Positions 16,470 to 25,107 of a stretch of DNA of 38,239 nt are shown piece by piece. The DNA is from Limivivens faecihominis (lineage in GTDB: Bacteria > Bacillota > Clostridia > Lachnospirales > Lachnospiraceae). The notes beneath the pieces were generated by a model. The model saw only the letters and a program-made list of their open reading frames with translations. It searched no databases and was not told the DNA's origin. Each line of letters begins with the position of its first letter. Position 1 is the stretch's first letter. The position numbers and the translations under genes were made by a program. The stretch spans positions 1-38,239 of the forward strand of contig NZ_JAJEPR010000030.1 in assembly GCF_020686945.1 (NCBI RefSeq), given 5' to 3'.

Positions 16470-19400
16470 ATGCAGGACACGAAAAAAGTAGCAGGAGAAT
16501 TATTAGTAGAGCTTGAAAAAAAAGGCATTACTTTTGAAACTGTTGATGGAAAATTAAAATATAAAGATTCCAAAGGGAATTTTACAGAAAATTCTAAAGA
16601 GAAAGTTAAAAAATATAAAGAAGAAATAATTGAAATTTTGAAGAAAAAACAAACGATAGACGAGTTTATTACGGATAATGATTATGAAACTAATGTATAT
16701 CCTTTGACTGATGTGCAAGCAGCCTATTTAGTTGGAAAAACAGAAGCTGTGAAGTGGGGTGGAATTGGATGTAAAGGATATATTGAGGTTGATTTTGGTT
16801 CCTACAGTGCAGAAGAACTATCAAGAGCTTGGAAAGTATTGGTAAATAGGCATGAAATGCTAAGAGCGAAAGTAACAGAGGTCGGATTTGAAATTTTAGA
16901 GAGAGATGAGATTGATTATGAAATTAAAATAGTAAATCTACAAAAAATGGCAGAGAGGGAAAAAGTAGATACTTTATCTAAGATTAGGGAAGATTTTAGT
17001 GAATATGTTTTTCATACGGAGGAACCTCCATTATTTAAAGTGCTAATAACGAAGCGTATAGAAGGAAATTTTTTCCATCTACTTGTTGATTTAATTGTTT
17101 CAGATTTTGCAAGTGTGCAACTTCTGATTTCTGAAATGGGAGAACTTTTGAAAGGAGCTTCATTAGAAAAAATAAGGTATAAGTTTTCAGATTATGCAAT
17201 GTTCAATCAACAACGTAAAGGAAGTTTAAAATGGCATCAGGATAGAATGTATTGGTTAGAAAGACTGAAAAAATTGCCGGAGGCTCCAATTCTTCCACAA
17301 GATGGACGAGCCGCAGATAAGTGTGAAAATACATATGAATTTTATCGATTTCAGAAACATATTAATCAGTCTGACTGGAAACGTATAAAGGAAATTGCAG
17401 GAGAATACGGAGTAACAGTTTCATCGGTGCTTATTGGTATATACGCAGAAGTTATTTCAAGGTGGAGTTCGAATAAACATTTTACACTCAATTTACCAAT
17501 TCAAAATAGACCAACTATCGGAAATAATACTAATTCCATAGTAGGAGACTTTACAGCAGTGAACTTGCTAGAAGTAAATGTAACTCAAAATATGAGTTTT
17601 ATAGAAAGAGTCAAAGAAATTACAAAAAGATTGATGGAGGATTTAGAGCATAATTCTTTTTCTGGTGTCGAAGTGCTAAGAGAACTGAGTAAAGTGTCTG
17701 AAGAAAAGGAATTATTAATGCCGATCGTATTTACAGGGGTTTTGAAGACTGATGGCACTGTAGGCACTATTGAATATGGGTTTAGTCATACCCCTCAAGT
17801 ATGGATTGATTGTCAGATAGTCGATGAGATAGATTCAGAAGATCAAGAAAAAGGCCTGATGATAAGCTGGGATACAAGAAAAGGTGCGATAAAAGAATCT
17901 ATTGTAACGGAGATGTTTGAGTCTTTTACTGAAACAATAAGAATACTTGGAATAAAACATTCGGAAGAATGGAAGAATCCATTGGAAATTATAGTGCCAA
18001 GTGCGAGTAAGAAAAAAGTAATTTGCGAACGAAATAAAGGTATTACGAATCAATCTCGTATTCAACAGAGATTTGTTAAGTATGCGAAAAAGAATTCTAA
18101 TAAAACTGCCGTAATAGATGCTGTTGAAACAGTGACATATGGAGAATTGTTGGAAAGAGCAGAATATATAGCAGGTTATTTAAGAAAAGAATTTGTGGAA
18201 AATAGAACTGGACTGGTTGCGATAAGAATGAAAAAATCTGTAAATCAAATTGCAGCAGTAATGGGTGTTTTGATTGCTGGATTTTCTTATTTACCTATTG
18301 ATATAAAACAGCCATTGGCACGACAAGAAAAAATTTTATCAAAAGCAAATGTTATTGTGGAATTGGATGAGAAAAAAGTAAATATGATACTTCAGAATTT
18401 GGAATACCGATTAGAAAAGCATCCAGAATTCCAAAATCCTATTGCATATGTAATATTTACTTCTGGCTCTACAGGAGAGCCTAAAGGTGTAGTAATGTCA
18501 CATACTGCGGCACAAAATACTCTTATATCTATTGAAAATATGTATAATATCTCGGAAGAGGATACAATCCTTGGTATTGCGGAACTGTCATTTGATCTTT
18601 CTGTATTTGATATATTTAGTGTATTGGGAGTTGGTGGAACATTAGTATTACCGAATCCAGAAAAAGGACCAGATGCATCCCATTGGGGCAGATTACTTAA
18701 TGAATACAAAGTGACCTTGTGGAATAGTGTTCCAGCGCAGGCGGAAATGTTAGATGCTTTTGCGTCTAAATCGGAGAGTTATCCGACAGTTAGATTAGTA
18801 CTGTTATCCGGAGATTGGATAAATACTAGTCTGCCAGGAAGACTAAGAAAGATTATGACCAACGCTCAAATGATTAGTTTGGGAGGCGCTACGGAAGGTG
18901 GGATTTGGTCTATATATCATGAAATTGATGAAATAGAAGAAAGGCCTACTATATTATATGGAAAAGCTTTGCTTGGACAGTGGATGGGAGTTGTAGACGA
19001 GGAATTGAGAATTTGTCCGGAATATGTTTCGGGGCAAATTGCCATAGGAGGATATTCTTTGGCAGAAGGCTATTTAGGAGATACAACATTAACAAAAGAA
19101 AAATTTGTTTATCTGGAAGAAGAAAAGAACAGGATTTATCTCACTGGAGATAATGGAAGATATGTAGAGAATGGCGACATTGAATTTTTAGGCAGATTAG
19201 ATAATCAGGTAAAAATCAATGGGCATAGAATAGAAATTGCGGAAATAGAAAATGCAATACGTGGAATGCAAAATATTGAAGATTGTTGCGTGGTTTATAA
19301 TCAAAGTATAGGGAAGGGTGTGCTGATAGCTTTTATAAAAAATAAAATATCGAGCATTTCCTATACGAAAGAAGAATACAGAAAGCAGTTAGCCTTTTTT

Positions 19401-20276
19401 TTGCCACCAGCAATGATTCCTTCAGAGTTTGTAAATGTAGAGAGGTTTCCACTTTCTACTAATGGCAAAATAGACAGAAAAGGACTGGCAGAGAGTATAC
19501 AAAAGAACATCAAGGTAAAGCATAATGCAAAAGCAACTTTAATTTCGCAAAAGAAGGAATATGTAGAACTTGCTAAAAGTATCAAAAAAATCGTATGCTC
19601 TATTTCTGGAAATGATTATATTGATTATGAAGATAATTTATTAGAAAATGGACTTGATTCTTTGTTATTATCTCAGATTTCTGGGCGCATAGTTAATGAC
19701 ATACAAGAAGCACAAGGCATGAGATTTGATGAAATATTACGGGCATCGTTGACGATGCCAACAATTATGGGGATTGCTCAGTATATATCGGATTGTAAAA
19801 ATCCTTCAAAAAATCAAATGCATAGTAATGCAGGAAATCAAACAAGAAATTCATATACTGTTGTATATATATTTGGGGATAACGAAAATGAAATAAGAGA
19901 TGTTCTTATAGAAAAGTTGAGCGCTTCAAACATAAGTTGTAAGAGAGTGGGAGGGCAAGAAATAATTGAAAGATGTCATGAAGACATAAATGTTAAAAAG
20001 AAATATATTATTGCCTTTTCCGAAATGGCTTCTTTATGCATAACTAAGGCAAGTGAACTATTGGGGGAAAACATTATTATTAACCGCATTTTTTTAATAA
20101 ATCCATCTAAAGCAAAAGAAAGTGATTTATATTTAGGAGATATAAGCATAATTGACGGAAATTCAGTTGCTATTAAATCTTGGGAAAAGGCTGTTTTAGG
20201 TAACGTTAGAGAATTTGAATCTAATAGTAATGACATTTTTGATATTATTATGAGGGAACTAGAAAATGATAAATAA
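16470..20276 (+). CDS. NRPS with docking domain, Cy-A-PCP and a degenerate C-terminal tail
   Basis: 1268 aa. Order: TubC-type docking domain (about 1-55); Cy4 (about 75-500, YPLTDVQAAYLVGK, intact DLIVSDFAS at 207-215); A4 (about 520-1010, TSGSTGEPKG, inferred pocket D-L-F-N-L-S-L-I-W-K, cysteine type, NGKIDRK); PCP4 (about 1030-1112, Ser1064 in NGLDSL). It should add and cyclise the fourth cysteine. The last 150 residues follow the PCP where a thioesterase would be expected. They have a weak TE-like pattern (AFSEMASLC, then RIFLINPS) but no GxSxG motif and no obvious catalytic histidine, so the domain may be dead or different. The stop overlaps the next gene by 11 bases. Confidence 0.93.
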   Translation: MQDTKKVAGELLVELEKKGITFETVDGKLKYKDSKGNFTENSKEKVKKYKEEIIEILKKKQTIDEFITDNDYETNVYPLTDVQAAYLVGKTEAVKWGGIGCKGYIEVDFGSYSAEELSRAWKVLVNRHEMLRAKVTEVGFEILERDEIDYEIKIVNLQKMAEREKVDTLSKIREDFSEYVFHTEEPPLFKVLITKRIEGNFFHLLVDLIVSDFASVQLLISEMGELLKGASLEKIRYKFSDYAMFNQQRKGSLKWHQDRMYWLERLKKLPEAPILPQDGRAADKCENTYEFYRFQKHINQSDWKRIKEIAGEYGVTVSSVLIGIYAEVISRWSSNKHFTLNLPIQNRPTIGNNTNSIVGDFTAVNLLEVNVTQNMSFIERVKEITKRLMEDLEHNSFSGVEVLRELSKVSEEKELLMPIVFTGVLKTDGTVGTIEYGFSHTPQVWIDCQIVDEIDSEDQEKGLMISWDTRKGAIKESIVTEMFESFTETIRILGIKHSEEWKNPLEIIVPSASKKKVICERNKGITNQSRIQQRFVKYAKKNSNKTAVIDAVETVTYGELLERAEYIAGYLRKEFVENRTGLVAIRMKKSVNQIAAVMGVLIAGFSYLPIDIKQPLARQEKILSKANVIVELDEKKVNMILQNLEYRLEKHPEFQNPIAYVIFTSGSTGEPKGVVMSHTAAQNTLISIENMYNISEEDTILGIAELSFDLSVFDIFSVLGVGGTLVLPNPEKGPDASHWGRLLNEYKVTLWNSVPAQAEMLDAFASKSESYPTVRLVLLSGDWINTSLPGRLRKIMTNAQMISLGGATEGGIWSIYHEIDEIEERPTILYGKALLGQWMGVVDEELRICPEYVSGQIAIGGYSLAEGYLGDTTLTKEKFVYLEEEKNRIYLTGDNGRYVENGDIEFLGRLDNQVKINGHRIEIAEIENAIRGMQNIEDCCVVYNQSIGKGVLIAFIKNKISSISYTKEEYRKQLAFFLPPAMIPSEFVNVERFPLSTNGKIDRKGLAESIQKNIKVKHNAKATLISQKKEYVELAKSIKKIVCSISGNDYIDYEDNLLENGLDSLLLSQISGRIVNDIQEAQGMRFDEILRASLTMPTIMGIAQYISDCKNPSKNQMHSNAGNQTRNSYTVVYIFGDNENEIRDVLIEKLSASNISCKRVGGQEIIERCHEDINVKKKYIIAFSEMASLCITKASELLGENIIINRIFLINPSKAKESDLYLGDISIIDGNSVAIKSWEKAVLGNVREFESNSNDIFDIIMRELENDK

Positions 20277-21291
20277 TCGCAGAACAATCTGTATTCTTGG
20301 CGGAACAGGTACTGTTGGTGTGACAGCGTGTAAGGTTTTAAGTAAGTTAGGCTATTCATTAAGAGTCAGTGTACGGAATATAGAAACAATAAAAGATACA
20401 GGAATGTATATGGCTCCCAACATCCAATTATTTGAACTTGATATTGATAAGGAAAGTAATATTGGAAAATTCTTTAAAGGAAGTGATTTGGTAATAGGAG
20501 CAATCGGACCTTCCGCAGACTATAGTGAAAAAATGTTACTTGGAGCAATGGCAGAGAATATTCCGTATGTTGACCCAGGAGGAATTCATTTAATTAGAAA
20601 AATGAGGAATTCTAGCATGAAAGGTACCGCTATAGTTGGTTCGGGAATATTTCCGGGGTTATCAGGATGGATGTTGTCTTCTGTGCTTAAAGAAGCTTTC
20701 AATGATGACTTAATAGAGATGATTATTGGAGGTGTCTATAATTTTTCAAAAGCTGCCGCAATCGATTATGTGGAAGAAATAAAAAGTTATAAAGCTGGAA
20801 TTCCTATGGCATGTGTGCGAAATGGAAAAATTTTACCTGCTCAGAAAAGAAGTCCGCTGAATCTTCCAACAAGAATTTCGAAATTATCTATATTGCCATA
20901 TGTTACAGAAGAAATTCAAGAAATTATACAAGGGAAATATATGCTTAATATTGATTCATATACGGCGGCACCTGTAAGTTTATTTTCAATAGTAAATAAG
21001 GCGCATTGTCAAAAAAAAGATTTAGTAAATGCATTAATGGGACAGAAAAATAGCAACCAAAAAGCTTTTATATGGGTAAGACAAAATAAAGGAAATGATA
21101 GTAGATGCATTTATTTTGAAGGAAAAAATCCGAGTGTTTTAACTGGCGAAATATTAGCGATTACTGCCAATGCAATATTTGAAATGCCTAGGAAGGATGG
21201 AATTTATACAATGGCAAGTTATCTTGAAAAATATCAAGTGTTAGATGAACTTAAAAAAATAGATAAGTTCAAATCAGAGGGAAAGATATGA
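20266..21291 (+). CDS. Saccharopine dehydrogenase-like NAD(P)-dependent oxidoreductase
   Basis: 341 aa. The N-terminus is a Rossmann fold with a glycine-rich dinucleotide loop (ILGGTGTVGVTACKVL), followed by SDLVIGAIGPSADYS and PYVDPGG, a pattern of the saccharopine dehydrogenase NADP-binding family. It overlaps the last NRPS by 11 bases and the thiazolinyl imide reductase by 4, so it is clearly part of the pathway. It may reduce or oxidise a ring, or act on the released chain. A second reductase is not needed for pyochelin, so it could mark a different tailoring step. The exact reaction cannot be read from sequence. Confidence 0.8.
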   Translation: MINNRRTICILGGTGTVGVTACKVLSKLGYSLRVSVRNIETIKDTGMYMAPNIQLFELDIDKESNIGKFFKGSDLVIGAIGPSADYSEKMLLGAMAENIPYVDPGGIHLIRKMRNSSMKGTAIVGSGIFPGLSGWMLSSVLKEAFNDDLIEMIIGGVYNFSKAAAIDYVEEIKSYKAGIPMACVRNGKILPAQKRSPLNLPTRISKLSILPYVTEEIQEIIQGKYMLNIDSYTAAPVSLFSIVNKAHCQKKDLVNALMGQKNSNQKAFIWVRQNKGNDSRCIYFEGKNPSVLTGEILAITANAIFEMPRKDGIYTMASYLEKYQVLDELKKIDKFKSEGKI

Positions 21292-22388
21292 AGAAAAAAC
21301 AGATTTTAGTATGTGGAACAGGATTTGGGAAAATTTATTTGAAAGCTATTGCAGAAAGTAAAGAATATGAGCTTATGGGTATATTGGGAAAAGGAAGCGA
21401 TAGATCCAGACTTCTTTCAAAGAATCTAAATGTGCCAATGTATACGGATATTAAAGAAATAAATCAAAATGTTGATGCAGCATGTGTAGTTGTACCTAAT
21501 GCGGCTGGAGGTGGAAACGGTGCCAATATAGCTAAAAGTATACTTGCAAAAGGGATACCAACATTATTAGAACATCCTGCTCATGAGGTAGAAATTGTTA
21601 ATTGTATAAGAGAATCCGGAAGTGCCGCTTTTATGTTGAATCCATTTTATCGGTATATCAAGCCAATTCGAGATTTTTTAGAGGCGGCACAAATAATAAG
21701 TAAACATGCTCATCTTATAAATGCATCCTTGGAATGCGCTATACATGTATTATATGATGGAATAGATATATTGGGGTGTGCGTTGGGAGGCTTATCTACA
21801 TGGAAATTGGGAAATGTAGCAGAATCTTATACAACTTCTATGGCAGGAGGGGGTAACAGAGTTATTAGTGGTATAATTGGAATGGTTCCGGTAACATTTA
21901 TAGTGAATACCAATGTGGATCGTAACGATATAGACCATCCATTACATTTATATCATAGAATAGAATTGACATTTTCCACAGGGCGGCTCTGTCTGGTCAA
22001 TACCCATGGTCCGGTAATATGGCTTCCTTTCTTGCATATGCCAAGAGATGAATATGGAACACTAAGTATTAATGTAGAAGAGGAAGTAAATATACCCTCT
22101 GGTGTTACTATAGGAAATGTAATGTTACCATCAGTAAAAGAAACGTTTGAACAAATATGGCCGGATGCAGTAAAGAAAGCTTTAGAGATTTTATTTAAGC
22201 AAAATAGAACAGAAAAAATGTCCATGGCACAATATCAAATATATGTATCAAAATTATGGTCTGAAATATGTCAGAAAGTGGGCTATATGAATATCGTTGA
22301 TTATGACAATTTTGGTGACATAAAAAATATATTTTATGATTTGGAAAAAAGACATTTAATAAAAAAGGAGAATGACGGGATTGAATGA
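21288..22388 (+). CDS. Thiazolinyl imide reductase (Irp3/YbtU/PchG family)
   Basis: 366 aa. Enzymes of this family reduce a carrier-bound thiazoline to a thiazolidine with NADPH during yersiniabactin and pyochelin assembly. The N-terminal Rossmann loop VCGTGFGKIYLKAI and the LEHPAHEVEI segment (about residues 97-106) are characteristic. The length fits the family (about 350-370 aa). The start overlaps the preceding gene in ATGA. Its presence predicts that at least one of the cysteine-derived rings ends up as a thiazolidine rather than a thiazoline, though which ring is unknown. Confidence 0.92.
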   Translation: MKKKQILVCGTGFGKIYLKAIAESKEYELMGILGKGSDRSRLLSKNLNVPMYTDIKEINQNVDAACVVVPNAAGGGNGANIAKSILAKGIPTLLEHPAHEVEIVNCIRESGSAAFMLNPFYRYIKPIRDFLEAAQIISKHAHLINASLECAIHVLYDGIDILGCALGGLSTWKLGNVAESYTTSMAGGGNRVISGIIGMVPVTFIVNTNVDRNDIDHPLHLYHRIELTFSTGRLCLVNTHGPVIWLPFLHMPRDEYGTLSINVEEEVNIPSGVTIGNVMLPSVKETFEQIWPDAVKKALEILFKQNRTEKMSMAQYQIYVSKLWSEICQKVGYMNIVDYDNFGDIKNIFYDLEKRHLIKKENDGIE

Positions 22389-23115
22389 AATTGAGAATGT
22401 ATACGGAGAGACAGTAGAATTTTATGATTTATCAGCTCTTTCACAGATAGGGAACAAAAAAATTGTTTTAAACAAATTTGCTGATATGGTTAAGGATTTA
22501 GATGGAATCATTTTGGATATAGGTGCAGGAACTGGAAAAACAACAATAGAGATGGCTAATATGATATGTGATAAAGAAATAATTGCTTTAGAACCATCGG
22601 CTTATATGAGAACAGCGTTTATGGCAAGATTAATGGAGCATAATGAAGTTAAAGAGAGAATTTCTCTATTGCCGATAGATGTAGGTAAATATTCATTTCG
22701 AGATAAAATAAGTGGTGTAATGTGCATGGGAGTACTTGGACATTTAAAAAGGGATGAACAAGAAAAATTATTGTATAAATTAGATAAAAATTTGAATATA
22801 AATGTCCCAATCCTGATAGAACTTTTAGAACCGAAATTTCTTGTTGCGCCAGTAGGAAGTAGAATATCGGTGGCTACTCAAGGAAGATTGCGCTATGAGA
22901 CGTATATTACCGATATAAAGCAAGTGGGGATGGATCAATGGACATGGAGATTGACCTATAAAGTTTTTTGTGGTAAAAACATAGTTAGTACTGTAGATAG
23001 CCTAATGTCGTGGAATTATCAGAGTGTGGAAAAAATTTTAAACCAATTGACAAAAATGCACTTTAGAACAGCTAAATTATCAGAAACATTATTACTTGCA
23101 ATAAAAGCACGATAA
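22372..23115 (+). CDS. Class I SAM-dependent methyltransferase
   Basis: 247 aa. A clear SAM-binding motif I (ILDIGAGTGKTT, about residues 46-57), acidic motif II (IIALEPS) and MCMGVLGHL post-motif fit a class I methyltransferase. It is the last gene of the biosynthetic operon and overlaps the reductase gene by 17 bases. ATG 22372 lies very close to its AAAGGAG, so TTG at 22381 could be the real start. Since the embedded methyltransferase-like domain in the large NRPS looks unable to bind SAM, this free enzyme is the best candidate for N-, O- or C-methylation of the chelator. Confidence 0.85.
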   Translation: MTGLNEIENVYGETVEFYDLSALSQIGNKKIVLNKFADMVKDLDGIILDIGAGTGKTTIEMANMICDKEIIALEPSAYMRTAFMARLMEHNEVKERISLLPIDVGKYSFRDKISGVMCMGVLGHLKRDEQEKLLYKLDKNLNINVPILIELLEPKFLVAPVGSRISVATQGRLRYETYITDIKQVGMDQWTWRLTYKVFCGKNIVSTVDSLMSWNYQSVEKILNQLTKMHFRTAKLSETLLLAIKAR

Positions 23116-23207
23116 ATATGAACTTCAGATAAAATTAACTCTCGAACTGTCAGGTGTTCCTAAAATGCCATATTTATAAGATAATTTAGCGATGTGCAGG
23201 GAGAACA

Positions 23208-23315
23208 ATGAGAATTAATATTAAATTGTCAGTACAATGGGTTTTAAAAGTGACTTTATCGTCTTGTGAGATGCAGAAAGAAATGGAAGTAAGTGAAGTT
23301 TGTAATTTACATTAA
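23208..23315 (+). CDS. Possible 35-aa small ORF, unknown
   Basis: This short ORF in the gap between the methyltransferase and AraC genes follows a good ribosome binding site (GGGAG, 5 bases before the ATG). The product starts MRINIKLSVQWVLKV and has no recognisable domain. It may be a decayed gene fragment. The rest of the 293-base gap holds the AraC promoter and operator. Confidence 0.25.
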   Translation: MRINIKLSVQWVLKVTLSSCEMQKEMEVSEVCNLH

Positions 23316-23346
23316 GTAGTGTCTGCTTTTTACATGATTACAAAAT

Positions 23347-23375
23347 TTGACTTTTTACTTTGGAAGTTGTAAAAT
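23347..23375 (+). promoter_or_regulatory. Sigma-A type promoter of the AraC gene
   Basis: TTGACT at 23347-23352, a 17-base spacer and TAAAAT at 23370-23375 form a near-consensus promoter. The putative metal-repressor palindrome starts 5 bases after the -10, at the expected transcription start, which suits repression. Confidence 0.75.
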
Positions 23376-23379
23376 TTAA

Positions 23380-23393
23380 TTAGTCTTATCTAA
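23380..23393. promoter_or_regulatory. TTAG-N6-CTAA palindrome, putative DtxR-family operator (site 2)
   Basis: TTAG TCTTAT CTAA lies between the -10 box (23370-23375) and the ribosome binding site of the AraC gene. The half-sites and spacing match sites 1460-1473 and 24465-24478. The position over the likely transcription start fits repression by the DtxR-like protein encoded at 30994. Confidence 0.6.
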
Positions 23394-23408
23394 CTTCGGG
23401 AGGAATGC

Positions 23409-24380
23409 TTGTACATGACAAACCAATACATGAATAATCTTTATCGTGATCTGCTCTCTAATTCACCGCAGACAATAACCATAGATATTCCAGCAGACAT
23501 GGGGACAGGGCAGATTTTACAGGTGGTCACGAAACAGGGAGCAGTTGTTTCGGACTGGAAAATGAATTATTTTTCAGATATGAACGTGCAGGGAGTGAGT
23601 AGCGAAGAATACATTCAAATGTTGTTCTGCTTCAATGATGGTGTTTCCTGGAATATTGCAGATAGCCGACAAAGTATCAGCATACAAAAAGGTGAGTCCT
23701 GTATTTATCGTGGACACGGGAAAATGGAATATCTGTGCTATTCCAAACAAAACGATTTCCTTTTCAAAAATGTAAAAGTACCACTGTCGTATTTCCGTAA
23801 AATTATGAATGACTATTTTGATGTTGGTGAGATTGAGGTTTATCAGAAAAAACTATTGGAAGGTATATCAAAAGTAGGTATTACTCCCTATATGGAGCAC
23901 ATTTTTGCGGAACTGAAAGACTTCACGCAATATCGCGGCGGATTGGGATACCTGTTTTTGGAAAGCAAAGTTTTTGAGTTGTTATCTGTATATTTGAGTG
24001 AGATTTTGGAACTGAGTATTCTTGCGTCAACTTATATAGCAATTTCCAGAAGTGACCGAGAATCCATCATAGAAGCGAAGAGAATCATTGACAGTCAGCT
24101 TGCTTTGGCACCAAGTTGTGAGGAATTGGCGCGAAAAGTCAATATTAGTACTTCAAAATTGTCAAAGGGTTTTTCCTCGCTGTTTGGAACATCGGTTCAT
24201 GCGTATATTATAGATCAGCGATTGGAAAAGGCGGCAAGTCTACTATTAGAAAGTAATTTGAACGTAAGTCAGGTGGCAGCATTTGTAGGCTATTCAAAAC
24301 CGAGTAACTTTGCTGCGGCATTCAAAAAGAAGTATGGGGTAATTCCTAAAAACTATAAAACGGAAAATACGATTGGTTAA
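23409..24380 (+). CDS. AraC-family transcriptional regulator, YbtA/PchR-like role
   Basis: 323 aa. The C-terminal 100 residues form the double helix-turn-helix of AraC regulators (EELARKVNISTSKLSKGFSS and VSQVAAFVGYSKPSNFAAAF, ending in GVIPKNYK). The N-terminal 210 residues form a ligand-sensing domain without close motifs. In yersiniabactin and pyochelin systems an AraC regulator senses the metal-loaded siderophore and activates synthesis and uptake, and the position between the biosynthetic and transport blocks suggests the same here (inference). The TTG at 23409 lies 5 bases after GGGAGG; ATG 23415, 11 bases after, is an alternative start. Its promoter carries a putative metal-repressor operator. 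Confidence 0.9.
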   Translation: MYMTNQYMNNLYRDLLSNSPQTITIDIPADMGTGQILQVVTKQGAVVSDWKMNYFSDMNVQGVSSEEYIQMLFCFNDGVSWNIADSRQSISIQKGESCIYRGHGKMEYLCYSKQNDFLFKNVKVPLSYFRKIMNDYFDVGEIEVYQKKLLEGISKVGITPYMEHIFAELKDFTQYRGGLGYLFLESKVFELLSVYLSEILELSILASTYIAISRSDRESIIEAKRIIDSQLALAPSCEELARKVNISTSKLSKGFSSLFGTSVHAYIIDQRLEKAASLLLESNLNVSQVAAFVGYSKPSNFAAAFKKKYGVIPKNYKTENTIG

Positions 24381-24424
24381 AATTAAAAAATACCGATTTT
24401 GGGTAGAATAAAACCGTTTTTGGG

Positions 24425-24453
24425 TTGGAAATGTAGGCGTAAATTGTTATTAT
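24425..24453 (+). promoter_or_regulatory. Candidate promoter of the ECF transport operon
   Basis: TTGGAA at 24425-24430, a 17-base spacer and TATTAT at 24448-24453. The hairpin-forming palindrome begins 3 bases downstream, the same arrangement as at the AraC promoter. Confidence 0.6.
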
Positions 24454-24456
24454 ATG

Positions 24457-24492
24457 TGGTGTAGTTAGAAAATGCTAACTACACCATTTTTT
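24457..24492 (+). promoter_or_regulatory. Long palindrome plus T6: operator site 3 and/or terminator
   Basis: A perfect 12-bp inverted repeat (24457-24468 with 24475-24486, loop AAAATG) is followed by six Ts (24487-24492), so it could terminate transcripts from the AraC gene. Its centre is TTAG AAAATG CTAA (24465-24478), the same half-sites and spacing as sites 1 and 2, just after the likely -10 of the ECF operon. It may serve both as a DtxR-family operator and as a 5' hairpin or terminator. Confidence 0.65.
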
Positions 24493-24510
24493 AGATAGGA
24501 GGATACTGGT

Positions 24511-25107
24511 ATGAGTTCCCAGAAAAAAAGTTCCCGGCTTGAGGGAAAAGATTTAATTACTATCGGCATCTACACCGTCATCTATGTCGTCATTGTTATG
24601 CTGGTGGCGATGCTTGGCTTCATCCCCATTTTTATTCCGCTGATGGCGGTGCTGTGTCCTTTGATTGGCGGCATCCCCTATATGCTGTATGTTACAAAGG
24701 CTAAAAAATTCGGGATGACTGCAATCATGGGTTTCCTGATTGGCCTAATCATGGTGTTCTTCGGCAACGGCTATCTTACTATGGTAACTGGTCTTGTTGG
24801 CGGCCTGTTGGCTGACGTGATCCTGAAAAAGGCAGACTACAAAAGTGCAAAGAGTACAGTTCTTTCCTGCGGTGTGTTCAGCATCTGGGTGTTTGGCAAC
24901 TTTGCTCCCATTTTCCTGAACCGTGAAAGCTATATGGTAATGCTGACTGAAGGATACGGCGCTGAATATGCAGCTACCCTTAATACATATATGCCTATGT
25001 GGATTGCACCTATTTTGCTGGTTGCCTGCTTTGTGTTTGGCCTTGTCGGAGGTATGATTGGGAAAGTCATTTGCAAAAAGCACTTCCAGCGTGCCGGTAT
25101 TGCATAA
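24511..25107 (+). CDS. ECF transporter S component (MptD/Trep_Strep type)
   Basis: 198 aa, very hydrophobic with about six membrane segments (for example around residues 16-55, 67-88, 90-107, 115-135 and 160-185). It resembles the Trep_Strep/MptD family of substrate-binding membrane subunits of energy-coupling factor transporters. AGGAGG at 24498-24503 precedes the ATG. The stop shares a base with the T-subunit start, and the ATPase gene follows, giving a complete dedicated (group I) ECF module. The substrate is unknown; the context suggests the metallophore, its precursor or a metal. Confidence 0.87.
   Translation: MSSQKKSSRLEGKDLITIGIYTVIYVVIVMLVAMLGFIPIFIPLMAVLCPLIGGIPYMLYVTKAKKFGMTAIMGFLIGLIMVFFGNGYLTMVTGLVGGLLADVILKKADYKSAKSTVLSCGVFSIWVFGNFAPIFLNRESYMVMLTEGYGAEYAATLNTYMPMWIAPILLVACFVFGLVGGMIGKVICKKHFQRAGIA

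Noticed and set aside
4595..20276. A polyketide synthase module as in yersiniabactin HMWP1
   Set aside because: No ketosynthase, acyltransferase or ketoreductase motifs are visible in any protein of the window.
24999..25106. Upstream start for the EcfT frame
   Set aside because: It overlaps the S-component gene, and the added residues are cysteine-rich shadow sequence. ATG 25107 gives the normal TAATG overlap.
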